From Stropharia rugosoannulata (taxonomy: Eukaryota; Basidiomycota; Agaricomycetes; Agaricales; Strophariaceae), in the NCBI GenBank assembly GCA_028532985.1, contig JANCIK010000010.1, positions 1,984,001-2,048,000 on the forward strand: DNA of 64,000 nucleotides, given 5' to 3'. Of the stretch, positions 24,259 through 36,034 are shown in pieces. The notes beneath the pieces are model-generated. The model was not told the DNA's origin, did no database searches, and worked only from the letters and a program-made list of their open reading frames with translations. The position numbers and the translations under genes were made by a program. Each line of letters begins with the position of its first letter. The stretch's first letter is position 1.

Positions 24259-26380
24259 TCAAATCCGTCTCTTACGGAACAGCACTTCAGCAGTAGGATT
24301 TGGCGCACGCGAAGTGGCAACCCATAGATCTTCTGGCCTGACCCCCTCCTTCTCCAGCTTGACATCATAATTCATTACGACGTGTGCGAGCATGAGCTTC
24401 AGCTCACTAGTTGCGAAATACCGTCCTGGGCAGGCGTGACGCCCGTGGCCGAATCCCAGCGAGTAGAGGCCTGTGGACACCATGTCGAACTTCTTCTCAG
24501 GAGAGAGGAAGCTCGGCGTTGGTCCCTGCGCAGAGTCGTCTGACGCAACCGCGGCCTTCATCCTCACGTAGCGGAATGGATCAAACTTCTCCGGCTCGGG
24601 ATATATGTCGGGATTCATATGTGCACGATCAACAGAGATAGCGATGTTGGTACCCTTAGGTACGAATGTGCCGTCGGCGAAATTGTAGTCGACAAGGGCA
24701 ACACGATTCATGACGACTAAAAATATGTAATTAGACACGGGTGCTTCTACTGATGAAGACAAAAATGGTTATTCTTTCAACCTACCATTTCCCAGTGGTG
24801 AGAGCCTTTGCGTCTCCTTGAGGAAGCTGTCCAGTTTGACCATGCTGTCAAGTCCCTCCTTGGACCAGCCGTGGTCCTTAATGGCCTCTTGGATCTCTTC
24901 GCGTAGGGGCCCAATAAATTCAGGGTATGTCGCCATGTAATAGAGAGCATGTGTGAATGCCTGAAGAAATTAACCACTTTCTGCCTCTAGATGTAGCGCT
25001 AAATGAACTATACCCACCATGGAGGAAGTGTGAATAGCTGCGAAGTTGACTGTGAGGATGCGTGATGTAAGGTTCCAGTCAGAGCGCTCTTCGCCCTCGG
25101 CGTCGTCCATCAGCCATGTCAGTAAGTCCACCTAGATTTGATTCGACAGGAACATTGAGGTTTGGGTTGAACAACACCCAGCCGGAAGGAGCTCACCTTC
25201 TCTGACTTTCCGTCCGAGCTCATCTCACGCTCAAGCCTGCGTTCTTGTATTACTGGACCAAGGAACTGAAGACCCTGCTCGATGCTTCTTGAGACAGCGG
25301 GCATAAAGAAAAGCAAAATTCTAAATCAAATCCGCATCTTGAATGCGTATATAATCATGAATCAAAGACAGCGTACGGGCGAAGGATCTTGGGCGCCAAA
25401 TGCAAGATTGCCCCTGTTTTTACGACGTCCAGAGTAAAGCGAATGTTAAGTTTGATATACTCTGGGTCTCGGCCTATTGACATAACATTATAGTTCATCT
25501 TTTCAGCTTAATTCAACGGCAACAGAAGATGGTATAGACGCACACAAAGGCAAGCCAACGAATATACGGTTACTCGCACGTCCCACAATGCCCATCGCAG
25601 TGTCAAGGACTTTGATTTTAGTCCAATCTGAGAATAAAATGTAGCTTAGTATAATTGTTTGATCATGCTAAACCATACTAAAACACTACCTTCTGTTGCC
25701 GGAATGGAATCGCGGAATGCACACTGAATTTCATCGATTACGTCTGGGACTAGCACTGGAAGAGCGCGAGTGAGTTGCGCGCGAATGATTGGTACATGGT
25801 AGAGATTGGTGGCGATATTCTTGCCGAGGGTGTGTTCGACTTGGAGTGACTGTAAGAGAGGATAATACTAAGGGACATTTACACGCAGTCTAGCTTTCGC
25901 CACCCGCGCACCTCGTTGATCGCTATGTTTGCAGAGAGAACATTCTCAGGAGCTTTGCGTACTTCATCGATAGCCTGAGGCTCAGAAACGACGACCACCC
26001 ACTCCGTGAGCTGTGGGTACTTGAACATGCCGCGGGGCCACTAAGGTGGTGACTTGATTCAATTGCACATGTATGATAATGGTGTTTGGTACTCACTTTC
26101 CTAAAACTCTTCTCAAGCCCCTTTCTAGAATTTACGATGAACTTGATGGCATCGATGTAGGATAGAAACACAGAGTCGTGGCCTAAGGTAGGGATGTGCT
26201 TCAACTAAAGCCAGAGTTAACGTTTTTCACTGAGAGTGTGAAAGTCGCTGCATGCCGAACCTTTCCCGTCGGGCTTGTGAAGCGAGCGAGTAAAAACCAG
26301 TAAGATAAGCTGAACAAGAATATAAAGAGCAGTGGTTGGTTATATACGCCGTCGATGACAGCTTGGACGAGAAAATTCAT
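24259..26380 (-). CDS. Cytochrome P450 monooxygenase (AAIHT-type, ent-kaurene-oxidase-like clan)
   Basis: A heme-thiolate monooxygenase of the ER membrane. The ATG at 26380-26378 gives MNFLVQAVIDGVYNQPLLFIF, an N-terminal membrane anchor, then HIPTLGHDSVFLSYIDAIKF. Around nine introns. The I-helix reads TVNFAAIHTSSM, the AAIHT variant shared by CYP68/CYP503 and many basidiomycete P450s. The ExxR motif is ETQR in the K-helix, followed by FVPKGTNIAISVDRAHMNPDIY and FDPFRYVRM. The heme loop FGHGRHACPGR fits FxxGxxxCxG. The C-terminus is EVLFRKRRI, stopping at 24259. All signature residues are present and I see no break. Substrate unknown; such P450s often act on terpenoids. It lies tail-to-head behind the reductase on the same strand. 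Confidence 0.87.
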
Positions 26381-26830
26381 GGTACGTAGTTTGAGATGGG
26401 TTTAACTAAAGAGAGGTAGTACCTGGCATGGGAAACAGCATCTATTCGGATTACTTGCTAGACACACGCCGCATATCCCGTGGCCGAACATGAGAATACA
26501 TAAGCATACTCCTCGAGAAGTCTATTTTAAAAATTTATCTCGGCAACTTCAAGCCGTCGTTGCCACAGTTCGCTGATAAGCTGAAAGAAGACAATCAGTC
26601 TGACGGCAGTGCATGCTGAAGTGAAAGGCAAAACATGTGCAGTTAATACAAAAGTGATGGTATTGATTTGCCTTTGACTCCTTACAAGTTACGCTCACTG
26701 CTTAGCGCTGAGGCCGCAGGAGTAGGCAACCAGCAAGGCTCCAACCGTACAACTTGTAAAGTTGCAACCTTGCAATTATGATTGATAATCGAAGCTGGAT
26801 CCAAAAATATAGACAAAAAATGATAATAGT
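26381..26830. other. P450 promoter region and downstream side of the tRNA gene
   Basis: No gene is seen. A T6 run on the minus strand (26820-26815), about ten bases past the tRNA 3' end, is a fitting RNA polymerase III terminator. Confidence 0.5.
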
Positions 26831-26915
26831 CTCTCTGTCTGGGAGTCGAACCCAGCTTTCGCGCGATCTTACGTAAGATGACAAGCGCGTGTACTAACCG
26901 ATATACTAACAGAGA
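26831..26915 (-). tRNA. tRNA-Asp (GTC) with a 13-nt intron
   Basis: The minus strand folds as a complete cloverleaf. The acceptor stem TCTCTGT pairs with ACAGAGA, with discriminator G73. The D stem is GTAT/GTAC, the anticodon stem CGCGC/GCGCG, and the T stem CTGGG/CCCAG around TTCGACT. The loop reads TTGTCA with GTC as anticodon. A 13-base insert (TCTTACGTAAGAT) follows position 37, the canonical place for a eukaryotic tRNA intron. Removing it leaves 72 nt. The internal B box GGTTCGACTCC is canonical. The intron is itself nearly palindromic (CTTACGTAAG). Confidence 0.92.
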
Positions 26916-27248
26916 CTTACATATAAGGCTTGTTTTAATTTTATGGTGTTAACTGCTTCCATACCACAAAGAGTACATTCCACTCCCTCTTTCAAATATG
27001 CATCCTCACGTCATTGAAACTTACTCCAAAGAGCATTGAGGCGGGGCAGAGAGAAAAGAAGCAATGTGTGGAGACAGATGACAAGGCGGAGGATTGGCGC
27101 CAAGCCGTGACGTGATGTGACGCAGGAGTCGCGGGTCAAAATTGGAGGCTGGTAATTGAGAAAACCACAACGTATTATACCAATGTCTGTAGAGGCTACG
27201 CGGACCCGGACGCTGCACAGCAAGCGATCGTTTGGAAAGTACCCCAAG
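26916..27248. other. Divergent spacer between tRNA-Asp and the cytidylyltransferase gene
   Basis: No gene is supported. Two overlapping minus-strand open frames here (27011-27247) show no family features and overlap the promoter of the next gene. Confidence 0.4.
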
Positions 27249-28814
27249 ATGGTGGACTCGCCGGCCTACGACGCGTGAGTGCAGCGCAGCGCTGTGGAAA
27301 ATTTATTTATCGGATGGACAGATCAGAGGAGGATAACGACCCGCTCACGGACGATGGCCAGCCGGCAGGCGCGATCGCGATAACGCGGAGCGCACAGGGC
27401 GCCCCGCGTGCGGCCCATGCAAAGCCAGCCGCCATCTTCCGCCCCAGGCACCACCTTGCCCAGCACCTCACCTCAGACTCGGACGGCGTCGACTCACCCA
27501 CCTACGACGGCGACGTCGAATCAAGCACCACCGCAGGCCCAGACACGCCCAGCAAGAACAACCTCCCAGAGCTCTCGCCCCCGACCACCCCCGTCCTCAT
27601 GGCTTCCGACGCCCACCGACCCATTTTTATTTCCCCGCCCGTAAACACCACCGCCGCGCCCCTCCTCGTCACCGAGGAGCCGGCCGTTCCACTCGCCTCG
27701 AAAGCGGCGTTCAACCCTGCCGCTCTGACGCCGGAGGACATCCAGAGCTTCGTCGCGAAAGCAATTGAGGGAGGGCCAGAGCGCCAGTACTCCATCAACA
27801 AGCCGCCAACCGACCGCCCCGTGCGCATCTACGCAGACGGTGCGTCCTCCTCCCCGCCACCGTCTTTTTTGTTCCCTACGTCACTCTGATATCACATGAC
27901 AGGCGTCTACGACCTCTTTCATTTTGGGTGGGCATCTTCCTCGCTCAGACGCGTCTATCTGAGCATTCCAGTCCATTCTGACTTGCCCTGCATTCTAGAC
28001 ACGCCCTGCAGCTACGACAGGCGAAACTATCATTCCCCTCTGTCTATCTCCTCGCAGGGGTCAACTCTGACGAACAAGTATGGTCACACAAGGCGCGGAC
28101 TGTTATGACCCATGCGGAGCGGTGAGCCTTGTTGGTTCAGCGAAGAATGAACCACTGATCATGCGCATAGATTGGAAGCCGTCCGCCACTGTCGATGGGT
28201 CGACGAAGTCGTGGCAGAAGCTCCCTGGGTGATTGACGAAGCATTCCTGAAGAAATATGAAATCGATTACGTCGCTCACGACGAAGACGCGTATGCGAGC
28301 GCAGGTCATGATGATGTCTACGGATATGTGAAGAGCCAAGGTACGCCCTTCGCCCCAGTCCCTCATAGTGCATATATCGCGCATACACCCATTCCTGCAA
28401 CTCCCTCGCAATTCGAGGCGCATATATCCACTTCTATCCCCCGCCCGTGCATCCTGCACTCAGGGGTTCTTCTAGTCCAAGTTCTAGACCTCGCCCCTAT
28501 AAAAATACGCGCATATATGCATTTCCCCATACCCCAGACAAACTTATTCATGCGCTAACTGTCCGGCCCACACAGGTAAATTCATCCCCACGCGGCGTAC
28601 GCCAGGCGTGTCTACTTCGGAACTACTCGAACGCATCGTGTCCGGGTACCGCAACCGGGACTTCGACGAAAAGTTGACGAAGATGGGCCATTCTGAGCTA
28701 CGCGCCGAGGGGAGCGACTATGATGGCCAGAGTCGGCGTGCGAGTCAAAATCCAAGTCGTGCGGCAAGCCCTGGCGGGAGCGACAAGGCGAGTCCGACAC
28801 GACTGACTGTGTAG
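27249..28814 (+). CDS. Choline-phosphate cytidylyltransferase (CDP-choline pathway)
   Basis: This enzyme makes CDP-choline from CTP and phosphocholine, the controlled step of phosphatidylcholine synthesis by the Kennedy pathway. The catalytic domain shows [26 protein letters not shown] (HxGH motif), VYLLAGVNSDEQVW, RTVMTHAERLEAVRHCRWVDEVV, YVAHDEDAY and RRTPGVSTSELLERIVSGYRNRD. An intron falls inside the HxGH codons (about 27927-27999). I prefer the start at 27249 (MVDSPAYDA, then a 48-base intron from 27274 into SEEDNDPLTDDG) because that intron has good borders. The alternative is the ATG at 27314. The N-terminus is Pro/Ser-rich and the C-terminus Ser-rich; the membrane-binding amphipathic helix of animal enzymes is not obvious. 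Stop at 28814. Confidence 0.88.
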
Positions 28815-30093
28815 AATGGATGAACGCAGGGTGGGGATAGAAGAAGTTCTTTGTTTTTCAAGAGAAGTTTGACGGGGGCGCGGCATCAACGGTCAACTAC
28901 AGTGAAAACTGGCAAGCAATACAATTTACTTGGGATCTGATATTATGCTTGGTGCAGGCGAGCACTCTGCTTCGGTCTTTGCACTGGTTAGAATACGTAC
29001 TCATCATACCGTACTACATCTTTTTAGTTCAATTTACCTTGTTGATATATACAACTCACGTCCGTGGACAGAGTAGGCAGAAACTCGCCCTTCGGAGGCA
29101 TGCACAAACGTGCGTCGACGCACATTGCCCTCTGGCAAACTTATTTTTATCCCTTATCTTTTATATAGACTCTAACTCATGGTATTTCAAGGCACAACAT
29201 ATGTATATCTTCTCAAGTGAGCTCTGATACAGACATATAAGGAAAATGAAGACCCTATGAGCACTTCACTTCGACCTCGGGTTTTTCTGCATTGGCGTAC
29301 ACAACCAACTGGAGATTTAGAAAGAACGGATCAAACTCCCTTCTTATCTTCTCAAGGTGACTTTTAGAAGTCTTCTGAGGCTATGAAACTGATAGAGAGT
29401 TGTGAACGCACTCCTTATATAAATGACGCAGGCCGACGTCGATCATGTTACCTAACCTAAAAAAGCAACTCCGTCGCCTAATTGAGGACTCGAAGAGTCT
29501 GCGCAAATCCAACATTTCGTGAAGCTGTCTCCAGAGTTCTATGAGGTTCTATGCGGTATGTTATTCGCGGCTCATAAACCTCCGTTTATAATCACATACC
29601 ATACACTATATACGCGAGTCACCCACTTTTGTCTTGTACTTCGATTCCAGCAGCCGGCTGTAGAGTTCATGAAGCGCCTTCGAGATCATTCACGCCGGTC
29701 GGCGACCCCCGGCAGCTCGTATACACATTTCTACACATCATGCGGATGCATAGTACGACAACGACGCTCCATTTCCGTAAGTATCATGTAGCAAAGTTAC
29801 GGTCGGAAGAGAGAATTCTGCGAATTTCAATGGTTATCAAAGATCAATCGATCAACTCTGTTGTGACAATGTTGTGTATACATCTTGGCATAGGCTTGAG
29901 GCTTTTTTTGATATAACTGAAACGTTATGCAAGCTCCAAGACGCAGAAAGGCAGAAATCATGCTTCGGTCTGTATCTCCAGAAATTCTATAAATTAGAGC
30001 GCATCATACAGCGTCGCAAGTAGAGCTGGCCTCACATCCCATCTACCCGTCTACTGTCTACCTGTAACTCTTTTCGCTGTACGAAATATCAAC
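28815..30093. other. Long spacer with an unresolved possible gene relic at about 29440-29920
   Basis: A TATATAAAT-like site near 29416 precedes an ATG at 29443 whose frame stops after 26 codons. Frames at 29519-29791 and 29629-29916 start without ATG or mid-exon. The last is suggestive of coding (VHEAPSRSFTPVGDPRQ) but I recognise no family. It may be a decayed gene. TATAAAT at 29988-29994 belongs to the next gene. Confidence 0.35.
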
Positions 30094-30770
30094 ATGCTCT
30101 TTTCACAAGTTCTTGCCGTCTCCCTTGCTTTTGCCACTAGCGCCCTTGCTATCCCAAGTAACGGTGGAGGAACCAGATGGTCCTACTCTGGCACGAACGA
30201 TTATTCTGTAAGAGTTTCAACGGTTCCATGTCATTTGCGGAATATATCTTTGATGGTGTTCAACATTAGACACACCATCGCCGTTCTGTAGACACCGAGT
30301 CCACGACTATGGAGATGCGCGACTTCGCAGCTGCTCCGGCCGCTATGTACGCATTTAAACGTGAATATGGCGGCGCGCGCAACCTATATCCGCGTGAAAC
30401 TGGTGGAGTGAACGGCGTGGTATCAAAGCAAATGGACATCGCTGCCGGAGCACACCATACCGCCCATGAGGAACACCTGAAAGCGGCGGAGAGATGGTCT
30501 AATGCTTCAAAGAAGCACGCAGCAGCTGGAAACCACGGAATAGCGAAGCAATACGACGCCAAAGCTGAAGAGCACCGAGGACACGCTGCGGACCATCTCA
30601 AAACGAAGCAAGGCCTTCAGAAGATCTCACAAATGGTGACGGACTCACCTGGAGAATTACCTATGGAGCATGCTTTGCATTTGAAGCAACAAGCTCATGA
30701 ACACGAACAATTTGCAGTTGCTTCGACAAGAAATGCGCAAGCGTCGGGACAACCGAGTCGCCGACCCTGA
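30094..30770 (+). CDS. Small secreted His/Ala/Lys-rich helical protein, function unknown
   Basis: The ATG at 30094 opens a clear signal peptide (MLFSQVLAVSLAFATSALA). A first intron of about 60 bases starts at 30210 (GTAAGAG) and ends at the AG before ACACACCATC, keeping frame. The mature part is rich in His, Ala, Lys and Gln and should be largely helical: AHHTAHEEHLKAAERWSNAS, KKHAAAGNHGIAKQYDAKAE, LHLKQQAHEHEQFAVASTR. The His-rich amphipathic pattern with loosely repeated (A/H)-x-x-(H/A) resembles uncharacterised secreted proteins of agarics; metal binding is a guess only. TATAAAT at 29988 and a CT-rich leader support expression. About 200 residues; stop at 30770. Confidence 0.62.
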
Positions 30771-31122
30771 AAGCTTTAACTTAGAACGCGGAGACATGTC
30801 CACATGTCCATCTGGCAGAGTTATATCCGTAGGAAGCTTCCAGTACCATAGTAGATAAATTGTAGTTTCACTTCTGCTGATTATCCACACATGTTTTTTG
30901 AGACATGAGCAGCGCGACGCTATACATTAAGTGCCAGCCTACTTACAAGTATATGGTGAAGTGCGATTCCCACGATATATCAAAAAGCGCTTCAAACGTA
31001 CATTTTATCTGTCCTTTTGTGGAGTACATCCATGGAATAATCTGAAGCTACTAGGTCATTCGAGGTCGTTCTGTCATTAGAAAAGCTAGTACGTGCTGCT
31101 ACTAAATTACAATGAAGCGTAT
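30771..31122. other. Spacer left of mobile element 1
   Basis: No gene is seen. It ends at the left terminal repeat of element 1 at 31123. I find no clear target-site duplication when its last bases are compared with the right flank at 39301. Confidence 0.4.
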
Positions 31123-31340
31123 TATGTCGGAAAACTCATATTAGCCTTATAAGGTAAAAGGCTTACAACGACGCATCATTGCCTTGCGACGTGCCTTACA
31201 ATACATCATAGCTTTGTAAGGGTTTTGTAAGGGTCTGAATACCCTTAGAATGACTGAACCGAACTTATAAGAATAGACCTAGTCTTGTCCGCCCTTGTAA
31301 TATAATTAGAACGACTTATCAACGAGCCTTATTCGTGAGA
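31123..31340 (+). repeat. Left terminal inverted repeat and subterminal repeats of element 1
   Basis: The 11-bp TIR TATGTCGGAAA is followed by AGCCTTATAAGG, GGCTTACAACG, GCCTTACAA, CTTTGTAAGG, TTTTGTAAGG, CTTATAAG and CCCTTGTAAT. Such dense short words near the ends are typical transposase-binding sites. Confidence 0.75.
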
Positions 31341-31475
31341 AATAGTCCATCAAATACTGACAAGAGAAATTGATGTAAGTTGATATATCGACGATAAGTC
31401 AACATCTCCCACCACTCACGGAGCTGTTTCTCTCTGAGCCAGACATACACACCCTCTTTCTCACTGAATCAAACG

Positions 31476-34400
31476 ATGGGACGTGAATCAAAAAAGAAGA
31501 CGAATTCTGCAGGCCGTAATGTCACAAATATTACTCGCGCTCCCACCTGCTCGGACATCTGCCCGGGATGTGGGGAATCATTTAATCGACGCGGAATTGC
31601 AGGTCACAAGAAGAAATGCTTGGGAAAAACAAGGACGGAGAGGGATAGCAACACACGCGCTTTGGCCGAGGCCTATAAGGCCATTATCAAGGCTGATTTG
31701 GATCAGCAATCCGGACAAAACCTAATAGGTAAGTATTAATAATTATAGTCTTATTTGAGTGCGTCTGAGACTGCTAATGACTGTTTCTGCTGTATTCAGG
31801 TGGCTCAAACAGCCAGGACCACTATCCTGATGATAATTCCGAGGCATCATCTAGCGCCTATCCCGATCAGGGTCCGCCACCCGATGATGATGGAATCGGA
31901 TCATCAACAGAGAATGGCGCAAATAGTAAGTCTCTGTATTATATCAATGGTGTTCAAATGTGATATATTTGTTCTATAGCCCTTGATGGAAGTCCCATAC
32001 AGTGCGACGCTCCATCAATAATCGGGTCCGAAAATGAATACCCGTTGAACAATGATGAAGAGATAGATGAACAAGCTGACGTGAACTTGGAGGCCAAAGA
32101 TCTTCTGAGAGATCTAATCGAGGATTCAGAAGAAGAGGAACCCATCATTGAATTTGACCGTAAGTGGCTACTGTATCTGAAAGAAATTCTACATGTATTA
32201 ATTATCTTACTAGCCTCCGATCTCATACACAATGAAATTCCCAGCCACGGCCCACCACGCTCGGAAATGAATAGTTCAGCAGCGATTACAAGGAGCTTGG
32301 AGCGAGCGCATCCAAGTTTGCAAGAAGACGACATCATTATCGAGTACCACCCCAACAGCGGAAAGCATCGAAGCACATTTCTATATCAGATGCTGTAAAT
32401 CTTGACAGCGCCAGCATACGCTCATCGACAACATCCCGCCGTGCCGTTCCTCCTCAGCGTGGCCATGCCCCTGCACAGTCATCTGCAGACGACAACCGGC
32501 CTGTTAATCCAGATGGCACCAAGAAACGAAAGCCATGGTTCCTTTTAGCTCGGAGCTCGACTTCGAGATTGCGGAGTTTGCTCGAGACTCATTTGAATGC
32601 AAAGCAGAAAAACCGTCTCCTCGATATTATTCAACGGGCAATCAAAACCCCGGATGATTTTACATTGGAGAATGACAAGGACCTGCAGACACTGTGGGAT
32701 CTTGCGTGTAGACGGACACAAGGGGTAAGTTCAAATACTCAATAATATCTCATATATCGTCATCGTCAGGAATATTAGCTGGGACTCTGGATATTTATTG
32801 CATTCTTATTCCGTATTATATATTTGATTAAACTTAATTTTTGGTATTCTATAGTTAGAGAAAACAACAGGTACTGCAATATACGAGAATGAGGAGATCT
32901 CGTTTGATGTGTGGACGCGGCCAATCTGGGACTGGGTGTTAGAGCTTTTGGGCAACAAAGATATCGCTCAACAGTGCCACTGGGATGCTGAGCGCCAGTA
33001 TAAATATGATGGTAAAACCCTCACACGATTCTGGGATGAGCCGTGGACTGGGGATGCCTGGTGGGAGATCCAAGTGCGTGAACAAACAATATCTGGTCTT
33101 ATTATGTTAACCGATTGATATATTTGCAAGTCCAAGCTTCCAGAAGGCGCGGCACCTGTTTGTCTTTTAATCTATGCAGATAAGACACGGCTCGTCGCTT
33201 GGCACGGCTCAGGGCTATCCTGTTATTGCACGCCTGCTCAATCTACCAATTGAAATGCGGAATGGAACAGGCATTGCCGGTGGTAGAGTTGTCGGTTGGC
33301 TCCCTATTGTAAGCATTATTCATTCTGCATTACACTTCGTGAACATAATTGATTAATATTGCTGTACAACATTATATTACGATAACAGGTTAAAGAAAAA
33401 TCGGGAGAGGCTAAGAAGCCTGGATACATAAATCTCAAAAGAGTTATCTGGCACAAAGCTTTTTACGAGCTTCTGCATGCAATTTCCCAGCATTCAAAAA
33501 CTGGCTACCTTTTCAAGTGTGGCGACGGTCTCTTTCGATGGTTGTACCCCATTATTCTGATTTTATCCGCAGATTACGAAGAGCAGTATGTATACTCTCA
33601 TTTTTGATGTTCAATTGATAATGCTTACTTGACATAAAACAAAACAGAACATTTATGGCACTTATCCGTGGACACAGAGGCCTCTATCCATGTCCTGTGT
33701 GTCTCGTTCCACAAAAAGATCAGTCTGACCTCTCTAAGAAGTATCCGCTGCGTACCACATCGTCTATGAAGGCTGTTTATGAAGAAGGTCAAACCCTATC
33801 ACCAGATGAAAAGGAAAAACTGTTTAAACGGCATGGCCTACGAGATGTCGAGGTACTGGTCATTTACTACATTGCTTCGGAATCTGACTACCTCGATCTA
33901 AATCCAGAATATCTTCTGGATGTTTGACGGAACATCTGATGTATATTTAGCAATGACGCTCGACCGGCTCCATGCATACCATCAAGGTCTTTTTGCAGAT
34001 CACATTTTGAAACTTACAAAGCGTATATTTGAACTTAAACTTGACAAGAAGTATTCACAACAGTTAGACGACCAGTATGCTTTTTATTCTGGTTCATGTA
34101 CAATTATATTATTAACAATTAATACTGCAGGGTTGACGAAATACCAAGCTGGAATGGCCTTAACCACTTCAGCTCAATTATTAAGGCGGCCACGTTCTCT
34201 GATGGAAGAAAGCACGAGGACATGTCCAAAGTACGCCATTGATTATAGCCTAAGAATTGTCAGCCGCTGACATAAGATATTATTATTATGTGTTTGAAGG
34301 TTCTTCTATATGCAGCGGCAAACATACTTACACCAGCGAGATTGCCAGAAGGCTATTTGATGCTGAAAATATTGCGCAGCTATCTTGAGTTGGACATGTA

Positions 34401-35742
34401 TGCATCACTGAGTGTTCACACAGAGCATACTCTTGACGAAGGCGAGGCAGAGCTACTTGTCTTTAGCTCGTTGGTTCAGGTAAGCATCCTCATAAATATT
34501 AATATAGGAATCTATAAATTTGAAATTGACAACATATATGACATTGCCTGTTGGTCTACTAGGAGCATAGACTAAAATATGGTACCAAGACTTGGAACTT
34601 TCCGAAGGTGCACTCTCATCAACATCTTTTTCAAGACATTCGACGCAAAGGTGTCACTCGCAATGCAAATACGAAATTGGGTGAAAAGCAGCACAGGGCA
34701 TTCAAAAAGTTCTACTTACACCATACAAACTTCAAGGACACCGATAAGCAGGTGAGACTTGCAACTTTCTGCGAGAGATTATCCTTGTCAATGATGGAGA
34801 CTAATAAAAAATAATTTATTGAACAGATTCTTCGATTGGAGCATGAATCATTAGCCAGTTTAATGATCCGCAGAGACATCAATGATTACCACACCCATAA
34901 TGAATACCTGCGACAGTTGCAAGAGGACTACGAGGAGGAAATTCATCCAGGAGCGCGGACGATAAACTATGGGAAATCACAACACCCCAATCAGCAACCG
35001 CGTCGTCATGTGGGTTTGGATTACATCACATTTGGCTCTCCCCTTTCGCCGATCTCTTTGAGAGATATTGAACAGCCACAAAATGAAGTGCTTGATGTAG
35101 CATTTAAAGACTTTCGCAAGCGACTCAGCCAGGCATTATCTAAGTGGCAGAATAGATCTGTACGGCTTGATGCTCATGTTACGGTATGTTTAAATTTAAA
35201 TCATAACGATCAGTACAGATTTGTTATCATTCTACTACGCATGACCAAGGTACTGATATATTCATTGACAGATAAGCCGCTACCAATACCTCAAAGTGTC
35301 TTTTCAATCAGTTGTGAGCTGGCAAGAGTTGACTGATATCCTCCGAGTTAATCCCTCATTCCACGGGTCACCACGCTATGACTGTGTGCTTGTCAAGCAA
35401 CCAGGTGACAATAGCAATGTCTTCTTTGCGCGGCTTTTATCACTATTCAGTGTCATGATCGAAGGCCGTGAATGGTTTATCGCACATATTCTTCCAATGG
35501 ACAGAACTACATCAACCGCTAACCGTAATAGGGATAATGATCTTCGCCTCACACGCGTGTGTTCACGTCCAAGGGAGAAAACAGCATTTATTCAAGCAGA
35601 TTGGATTATACGAGGTGCACTACTGGCGAAGGATCACGGCTCAACACACACGTTCGATGAATTTTTTGTTGTCAAGGAAGTTGATGATGATCTATGGACG
35701 AGGATGAAGTCTGCAAGTTTAGCAACACAAGTAGTACTTTAG
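31476..35742 (+). pseudogene. Plavaka-type transposase of element 1, apparently frameshifted
   Basis: The ATG at 31476 opens an N-terminal zinc-finger region (CPGCGESFNRRGIAGHKKKC). Later exons give EYHPNSG, KPWF, THLNAKQKNRLLDIIQRAIK, EEISFDVWTRPIWDWVLELL, RFWDEPWTGDAWWEIQ, YADKTRL (first DDE Asp), GTAQGYPVIARLLNLPIEMR, FKCGDGLFRWLYPIILILSA (second Asp), ALIRGHRGLYPCPVCLVP, DRLHAYHQGLF and GEKQHRAFKKFY, ending at 35742. Joining conserved blocks needs frame changes near 32361, 32543, 32583 and 33192 that no GT/AG intron explains; all look like losses of one or two bases. The C-terminal half seems intact. I conclude that this copy is probably inactive. The family call is firm; the exact lesions depend on my memory of the family consensus. 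Confidence 0.75.
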
Positions 35743-36034
35743 ATATTATTATTACCTAGCCAATGCTACCGTAGTGAGTGATGTACCAGATTCGGCAGGT
35801 TGATTGGTCAAATGACAATGTATACAATTCAAATGTAAAAATGTGGACCTGTCAGTGAATTCAAATGTGAGTGATCACTCTCACAGAGCCTAATAATAAT
35901 ATTCTCGTGTGAAATAGCACCCATGCTGAGATTGATTCCATACACCTGCAACGATTTATATGAGACTTGAAGCACTAATGCATGCCTGTAATAACACTGC
36001 CCCTTCTATCACACTGACCACTAGTTAATATACA

